Source: Vigna angularis
Lineage: Eukaryota > Streptophyta > Magnoliopsida > Fabales > Fabaceae
Direction: 5' to 3'
DNA length: 64,000 nucleotides
Assembly: GCF_016808095.1 (NCBI RefSeq)
Contig: NC_068980.1
Location: 9,334,501 to 9,398,500 of the forward strand
Positions 57,673 to 64,000 of this stretch are shown one piece after another (the stretch's first letter is position 1; each line of letters starts with the position of its first letter). A program made the translations under genes and the position numbers. The notes below the pieces were generated by a model. It made no database searches, was not told the origin of the DNA, and saw nothing but the letters and a program-made list of their open reading frames with translations.

Positions 57673-59819
57673 CATTACAAAAGTACAAAGCATTTTTTTA
57701 AGTCTCTCCATTTAATTTTGTTCTTGAAATAATAGACTTAGTAAATGTGTGGTGGCATTTTGGTAAGCAAGAGGTCATATTTTAAGTCTGTTAATATTAT
57801 AACAGATTTAAATTTTGATTTTAAGCTTGTTGGAATATAAACAGACTTAAATTTTGTATCTATTGAACTTTTTGTCAGACTTAAATTAATATTTTAAGTC
57901 TATTAAAAAATAAAAAAGACTTTAATTGTTAGTTTTCTATCATACGTAATTCTTTAACCTAATTCTCAAACTTTTCTTAACATTGATTCTTCTTCTTCTA
58001 CTCAAAACACAAAACACTTCTTTCTTCATTTTCTTGCACCGTGAGAAATTTCTTTCTCTCTTCATCTTTGCTCATGTCCAACCTCAACAAGTTGTGTCGT
58101 ACCCTTTGCGTTCGAGATCTCCCATTTATCTTCGTGCTAGATCTCCCTCCTTTGCGTCCAACGGTGTGGGTGTTGTAGCCGCCGCCTCACAGGGCGTCGC
58201 GTCCAAGGGCATGGGTGTTGTAGATCTCCCTCCTCCGTTGTCGTTGCCGTAGTCGCATCTTGCCGTTGTCGCCATTGCGTCTTGTTGTTGCTATCGTCGC
58301 GTCTTCCTGATGTCGTCGTCGCCTCTCGAGCTATCGCTGTCGCCGTCGTCGTCTCGCACTGTCGTTGTTGTCGTCGTCTTGCATTGTTGTTGTCGTTGTC
58401 GCTTCGTGCTGTTGTGTTTCGCGACGTCCTCGTCACCCTTTGAGTCCCCAATTTTGGAATACTTTCTGTTAGATTTTTAGGGTTAAGAACTTGTAGGGTT
58501 TTAGCGTTTCTTGTGAGGTGATGACTTCAATTTATCTTCTCAGTATTTTATTTGTATTATGTTAATTTTGTAGGTATAAGGGAGTCGCGCAGCAGAATGA
58601 AAACGTTCTTTAAGAGCAGAAAACGTGTAGCGGTCAGTAAACAAGTTACAGTGGTCCGTTTTAAAAAAATTATTTTCTAAGATAACTTTTATCAAACAAT
58701 TTGTGTGCTAAAAGTGTAGAGAATGTAAGGAAGAGAGAAACCACACAGATGATTTTTATCCTGGTTCGAATCAAAAGATTCTATGTCCAGTCGTTAATCA
58801 CTATAAAGAGTGATTAACTATTTCACTAAAATCAGTTTAACAGTTACAATAAGATGAATAGAAATTAAGAACAGCAAAAACCTTCCTTCGACAAACGAAC
58901 CGGAAGAAACTGCTCAGTCAACTTGAAGAGAACCGTTTCGACCTTAGACACACTAAGCGCGAGCTTCTCTTATTCACAAGACTTGACAAGAGCACACTAT
59001 CACTTGAAAACTTCATCAAACAAATTGTATTCTCAAATGGCATAGATTAATTTAAAGAGTTTGGCTAAGAGTATATATAGCCCAGAGGTCAAATTTTATA
59101 AAGACATTATCCAACTGCCAGTGATAATCGATTATTTCGAGGGATAATCGATTATATGCGAGACTTAGGCAGTACTGACTCAGAACAGAATAATCGATTA
59201 TTCTGAGTAATAATTGCTTATTTGCGCGAGCAATTGTTTTTCAAATGAGCTCGTGATAATCGATTATTACACCAAATAATCGATTATCTGCGCAAACTTT
59301 CTAAAGACTAGAAAACTTCTAAGTGTTTACATTATCAAGGTTTATTCCTATTACAATTGATTCTACATAAATGTTTTTAAATAAACTACAACTAAAGTCT
59401 TCAAGTTCTTCACTTTGTAGCATCATCAAAATCATTGTCTTCAAGACAACAATGCTTCTCATTGGTAACAGTTTTGTATTATGTTGTGCAAGGAATTTGA
59501 TTAAATTGGTTATGAGGATGTATTTATGTTATATTATATTCAATTCTATTTTTATTGCGTATGATAACTTGTGAAAGATCAATTTTGTGGTGATTGATTA
59601 TGACTTGTTAATTTTTTTAGAGAGGTGCCAATGGATTATATGGTTGAATTTGTAATTTTGGATGAAAAATCTAAGTCTGTTAATTCACAACAGAATTAAA
59701 ATTTAAATCCGTTACTTAATAACAAACTTAAAATTTAAGTCTGTGGAATCTAAATCTGTTCTAAAATAGACTTAAAAAATTCAAAATAACAAACTTAAAA
59801 AGCTTATTTTGTACTAGTG
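57673..59819. mobile_element. CACTA-like element inserted in the plastid-derived DNA
   Basis: The right end reads, on the - strand, CACTAGTACAAAATAAGC. A degenerate counterpart (CATTAC..AAGTACAAAGC) is at about 57673 on the + strand. Sub-terminal repeats of the type AAGTCTGTTAA / TTAACAGACTT fill 57770-57935 and 59655-59810. The interior holds a CT-rich then GTCGTC-rich low-complexity stretch (58000-58450) and a nested LTR. No transposase is visible. The left boundary is approximate. Confidence 0.6.
58574..59470 (-). repeat. Nested LTR related to the Copia element at 38.9 kb
   Basis: On the - strand it starts TGTTACCAATGAGAAGCATTG, like the Copia LTR. It has five copies of ATAATCGATTAT or one-off variants and shares the last 300 bp pattern (GATTCGAACCAGGATAAAAA, AAAACGGACCA, CTGCGCGACTC). 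It lacks internal sequence and has a different last 25 bp, so it is a solo or truncated LTR. Confidence 0.75.
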
Positions 59820-59896
59820 TTAGTAAACAGTCATAGATCTCTGTGTGTGTTATTTACTATTCCTATTTTTTTTCTATTGATTCTATCTATTAATTA

Positions 59897-60016
59897 TATG
59901 TATTTGAATAAATAATTTGAAAATAAAACAACAAGTACAAAAATAAGTAATAACCTCTAGGAGAGATTGGTATGATTCAATTTCACATTTTGTTCATTTT
60001 GGTTTGATTATGTCAT
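59897..60016 (-). pseudogene. psbL: psbL of plastid origin
   Basis: It starts with ATG at 60016. The third codon is a stop (TAA for Gln), then SNQNEQNVKLNHTNLS, another stop, and LLLIFVLVVLFSNY, matching the photosystem II L subunit along its whole 38 residues. Confidence 0.9.
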
Positions 60017-60039
60017 AGCTATATAATTCTAATTAGGTT

Positions 60040-60134
60040 TATTGTTAGATAAACTGCATTGCTAATATTAATCCCAAAAAAGAAATTGTGGCTAGTCTGT
60101 GAACAACTAGCCATCGTACTGTAAAAATTGGATA
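60040..60134 (-). pseudogene. psbF: psbF of plastid origin, 5' end missing
   Basis: Reads [12 protein letters not shown], then LATISFF and AMQFI near the end: the cytochrome b559 beta subunit. Its first codons and the psbE-psbF spacer are gone. Confidence 0.88.
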
Positions 60135-60222
60135 GATAGATCTATTAAATTCATCAAGTTGTTCCAAAGGATCAAAACGACCAATTATTAATGGAATTCT
60201 TCGTTGGTTCTCTCTAAAAATA
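60135..60222 (-). pseudogene. psbE: psbE C-terminal fragment of plastid origin
   Basis: Reads [21 protein letters not shown], trimmed at its last codons: the C-terminus of the cytochrome b559 alpha subunit. It runs directly into psbF because of a small deletion. Confidence 0.88.
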
Positions 60223-60225
60223 GAA

Positions 60226-60907
60226 TTTTTATAGGAGAAATGAGACCATAGGGTAAAGACCCATTAACTCATTGCATTAAGGTCTTGGATAGAGAATGAT
60301 GTCAATCTCTTATGTGGTTAGACTCAAATCTCATTTATCTCGTGTTTCTTCAGTGAATCTCCTCCCTTAATAAACCTAAACTAAGTAATTTGAATGTTAT
60401 CATAAAATATAAAACGTCAAATAAACTTTAAGATTCTACTATATATTGTCATTGGTGGTTTTCTATATGACATGATATTTGATCAAAATATGATAACTTT
60501 ATATTTTTGTAGTCACGGTTTCTATCTTCTATTGTTATTACATGAAAACATAAGATATTGTAGATAGGAGTTCTTAACAATAAGAAGTTGATAAATGTTT
60601 GTATGGATTATTGTTTATGTGTGTGGGTGTGTTTGTGTAAGCGTGCGTGTGTGTGCGTGCATGAAGTGTGTTGATATTTTTTTAGAAAATACATAAATTT
60701 ATTTTAAAAATCTTTATCCAAAGACTGTAAACATATTTGTATTCATATAAATTTTCTATTAAATTTGAGATGAATTCATCAGTAATTATGTAACTTTAAA
60801 TTAATAATGTTACATTCCAATAAAAACAACTTTTTAATTTTTTTTCCATAGCATAATATTTTACTGTTTATATAGAATAATGTTATTTCTTATTCAGTTA
60901 TGGAGAG

Positions 60908-60978
<71 letters not shown>

Positions 60979-63900
60979 AGTTTTAGTTAATATATGTTTT
61001 CTTTATTTTTTTGTTGATATATACAGATATTTTTCTATTATTGATATTAATGTTACTTTTTAATTTTTTAATATTTTACTTTGAAACTTTTTTGACAAAC
61101 ACTAACTTAGACTATTTTTTTTAGTGTCAATGAGAGAAATATTTTAATCTACATCAATAAAAAATTCAGTAAAAAGTTTAAAACAATAACATTGTAAAAA
61201 TAATTTCAATATCTATTAAAATAATTATGATTAATATTAACTAAAAATCATTTTAATCATTTTAATCGAGAAATTTTTTAAGTAACCTTAATTTGTTAAT
61301 ATGAGCTGAATTTTTTTGATAAAATTTAATAAAAAATAAAACCAATTAATATAGATTATAAAAGTTATAAATATTGATGCTTTTAAATTATTAATTATTA
61401 CTGTATATTTAAATAATTGTTATACTTATTAAACAATTAAAATAATTTATTAAAATAAAAAAAATTAATACATTTTAATGATATAATAAAAAACATATTT
61501 ACAAGATAAAATAATTTAAGACAACATTAATTTAAATTTGGTATATTTGAGTGAATTAAATGTTTAGAAATTCCTGGTATAAGTAATGCTTTTACAATAT
61601 TCGGTGTACGACTAAAAGAAAAAGACCAAAGGTCAATGTTAGTGAAACTATTCTAATTTGCAAATTGGCACGGAACTAGAATGTCGGTTGTCTTTATTTT
61701 TTTATTATTTTAATACATTATTAAGCAATTTTTAATTTAAAATTTTTATTAGAATATTTATTAAAATATTTTAAATTAGTTATAAATCACTAAAATTAAA
61801 TACAAACGAATCATCTTAAATTAATCTACGTAAATACTAAATCAGCGTTACCAAACAAATTCTTCACAATATTTTTCTTAAGATATTATTTAGTATTTAA
61901 TTATTTTCCAATATTTGCATATGGTCGGTGTTACAACTCACATTGCCTCACCTCCACGACTATAGTCAAAGACGAAAATGTACCAAAATAAATAAATTAA
62001 TTAATAATAAAGCAATACTGACTCAAGAAAAGTAAAATATTAAGGACAAAAAGAAAAACAAAAGAACCAAAGAATAAATTGGAAACCTCAATCAGAAGCT
62101 AAATTGGAACAATGTTGATGTTTTTGTGGTACTCAGAAATAGGAATATATTTTTGAAGGAATACAAATTACCCTTTTAATTGTTAGAAAAGATTCATAAT
62201 ATATTGTGCTCTTCACACCTATCACTGTCATTCAGCATTTGGAAACCCAATAGAGATTACTTTTTAATAATTTGAAATAGAAATCGAAGCATTGAATTGT
62301 GTTAATAGTTTTCCAAATTTAGTTTTTTCTTTTGTGAAAAGATATACAGTTCTTGAATTTAGCCATATTTAAATTTTCATTTGATATTGAGATATTAAAT
62401 TCTTCTTTAGAACCGATTTTATGATATTTTTTATAACATCTTGTTTTACTTTAAATTAATTTCTTTATATATATTGTTTATATCATGATCTTCTTGCATT
62501 TTCTTCTTCAACAAAAATCAAATTTTTATAATTTTAAATTTGCACCTCAAAGTTTTATCTTAAAAAATTAATTTAATTATATAATTAAATGTTCTTTTAC
62601 TCTTCATACTCATATTTTAAATTTAAGATTCTTAACATATAAAATTCTCGGAATTGGTATATTAAGAGTAGTAATAGTTTAAAAATAATAAAACTCGATT
62701 ATTTTAATATTAAATGGTTTTATTATAAATAATTTTGTTATAAACGAATTTCATTATTTTAAAATGTATAATTTCTCTAGAAATCATTTTTCTAAAATTC
62801 TTTACCTCTTTTCTAATAGTTTTGTTATAATTATGATGAGTTGTTTTACTACTAGTTTATCCTTACTTTTATATCATCTGTTGTGTGTTGTTTTCTTTTC
62901 TGTGATGATTGTCTAAATAGTGTGAGTTTAGGGAGATAGTCTTTACACTTGCTCCTCCAACCAAAAGTGAGGGTGAAGTAGGTGTATAGTTAATGATCTA
63001 TATAAGTAAATATCTTCTTTGTGAAAGGTTTGTATTATCTAATTATTCTTTTAACATCTATGTAACATTTCATTTTAATAATTTTATACTATTAAAATGA
63101 AATATTACATAAAATATCACATATAGTTAAGAAATAATTAATATAAAATTATATGACTCGTATATAAAATAATGGATACACCGAATAATAATAAACAAAC
63201 AAACACATTTTAACCTTAAGAAAGAATTTTCGTCTTATCCTTCGAGTTGAATAAATAATAAATGAACAAACAAATTTCAACCATAAAAAAGCATTTTCTT
63301 CTTATCGATTCAAATTGAATGCCACTCCATTCATTTACACTTCAAAAAACCTCAAGCTAGAATATCCCTATATTTTATTTTAATAATAACAAACATAATA
63401 TTATTAATATGATAATATTGTAAGGATAATTATCATCACGTCTTATAGGGAAACAAATAATATGTAATAGGAATATGTAAATTTGATTCAAAATTAATAG
63501 GAATATGTAAACTTGATTTAATTTTCATTAATTTCTATTTATTTTAGTTGACATAATTATATAATTTGAATTGGAACTATTAGTAACACGTGTTAGGTGA
63601 ATTTTTTTTATAGTTGATTGTAATTCACTTTTATATACATTACTAGTCTATGATTGGTAAAATGAATATAGTGAAATATTAGCCATGCCTTGATTATAAA
63701 ACTATTCGTATTTATTCGGTTTTTCTAAATCGAATCACTTTTTATGTTAAAATAATTATAATAAAAAGTCACTTATAAAACAACTAAAAATATCTTAAAA
63801 TTATTTATGTTTATTTTATAATTACAATATAGTATAATTATAATAACAAACAAAAGTAGCTTTTGTGTGAACCTAGTTATACGAGAAAATTAGCTTTGAG

Positions 63901-64000
63901 TGTGTTGAATTAAAAGAAAAGGAAGGAAATGATGGTTAGCCTGAAAGAGGTAGACACATGTATGGTTTTGAAATTAGGGTAAGCTAAGCATACTCATTGC
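60226..64000. other. AT-rich DNA without recognisable genes
   Basis: No supported ORF, RNA or element ends. A TG-rich patch lies at 60615-60670, a (TA)n run at 60909-60970, and long AT-rich stretches follow to the end. Confidence 0.5.
60909..60970. repeat. (TA)n microsatellite
   Basis: TA run of about 62 bp. Confidence 0.95.

Larger units (their letters stand above)
59820..60225. other. Chloroplast-derived nuclear insert, second part (psbL-psbF-psbE)
   Basis: On the - strand, psbE, psbF and psbL fragments follow in plastid order, then the psbL-psbJ spacer. It continues the block at 56528-57645 once the CACTA-like element is removed. Confidence 0.88.

Noticed and set aside
58137..58451. 104-codon - strand ORF rich in Asn, Thr and Arg
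   Set aside because: Low-complexity translation of a GTCGTC-type repeat inside the CACTA-like element.

Overview
This window is nuclear DNA of a flowering plant, most likely a legume. It is AT-rich, with split genes, long (TA)n microsatellites, many plant transposable elements and an inserted piece of chloroplast DNA. The gene set and the repeat style suggest a phaseoloid legume (Vigna, Phaseolus or Glycine relatives). That placement is inference from family resemblance, not from a search.

Six host genes can be supported, all reconstructed from exons with GT..AG introns and consistent reading phase. On the + strand there is a TPR-thioredoxin-like (TTL) co-chaperone gene (2821-5561). On the - strand there are a DUF538 protein (12314-12724), an HAD-type FMN phosphatase with a decayed C-terminal riboflavin-kinase domain (14395-19312), a 14-3-3 protein (33715-36763), a heavy-metal-associated isoprenylated protein (HIPP; 45663-46494) and a C3-type phosphoenolpyruvate carboxylase (PEPC; 47437-52412). 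TATA boxes are visible upstream of five of them. They are independent genes, not an operon. One possible link is known biology: 14-3-3 proteins bind phosphorylated enzymes of primary metabolism, but nothing here shows that this pair interacts.

The rest is mobile-element territory. In order it holds: a hairpin MITE inside a TA repeat (0.5 kb); a Mutator-like element with long inverted ends (9.9-11.4 kb); a fold-back element with inverted arrays of a 20-bp repeat (20.0-20.7 kb); a gag-only LTR retrotransposon with a perfect 5-bp target duplication (22.05-27.50 kb); a Mutator-like element with a perfect 9-bp target duplication (29.65-30.92 kb); an older TIR element (32.1-33.0 kb); an internally deleted Copia element with an extra 3' ORF (38.87-43.70 kb); a probable solo LTR (43.9-45.0 kb); and a CACTA-like element (54.2-54.9 kb).

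From 56.5 to 60.2 kb lies a chloroplast-derived insert that keeps the plastid order petA-psbJ-psbL-psbF-psbE. It is split between psbJ and psbL by a second CACTA-like element, which itself carries a truncated LTR related to the Copia element. From 60.2 kb to the end I see only AT-rich DNA with no gene.
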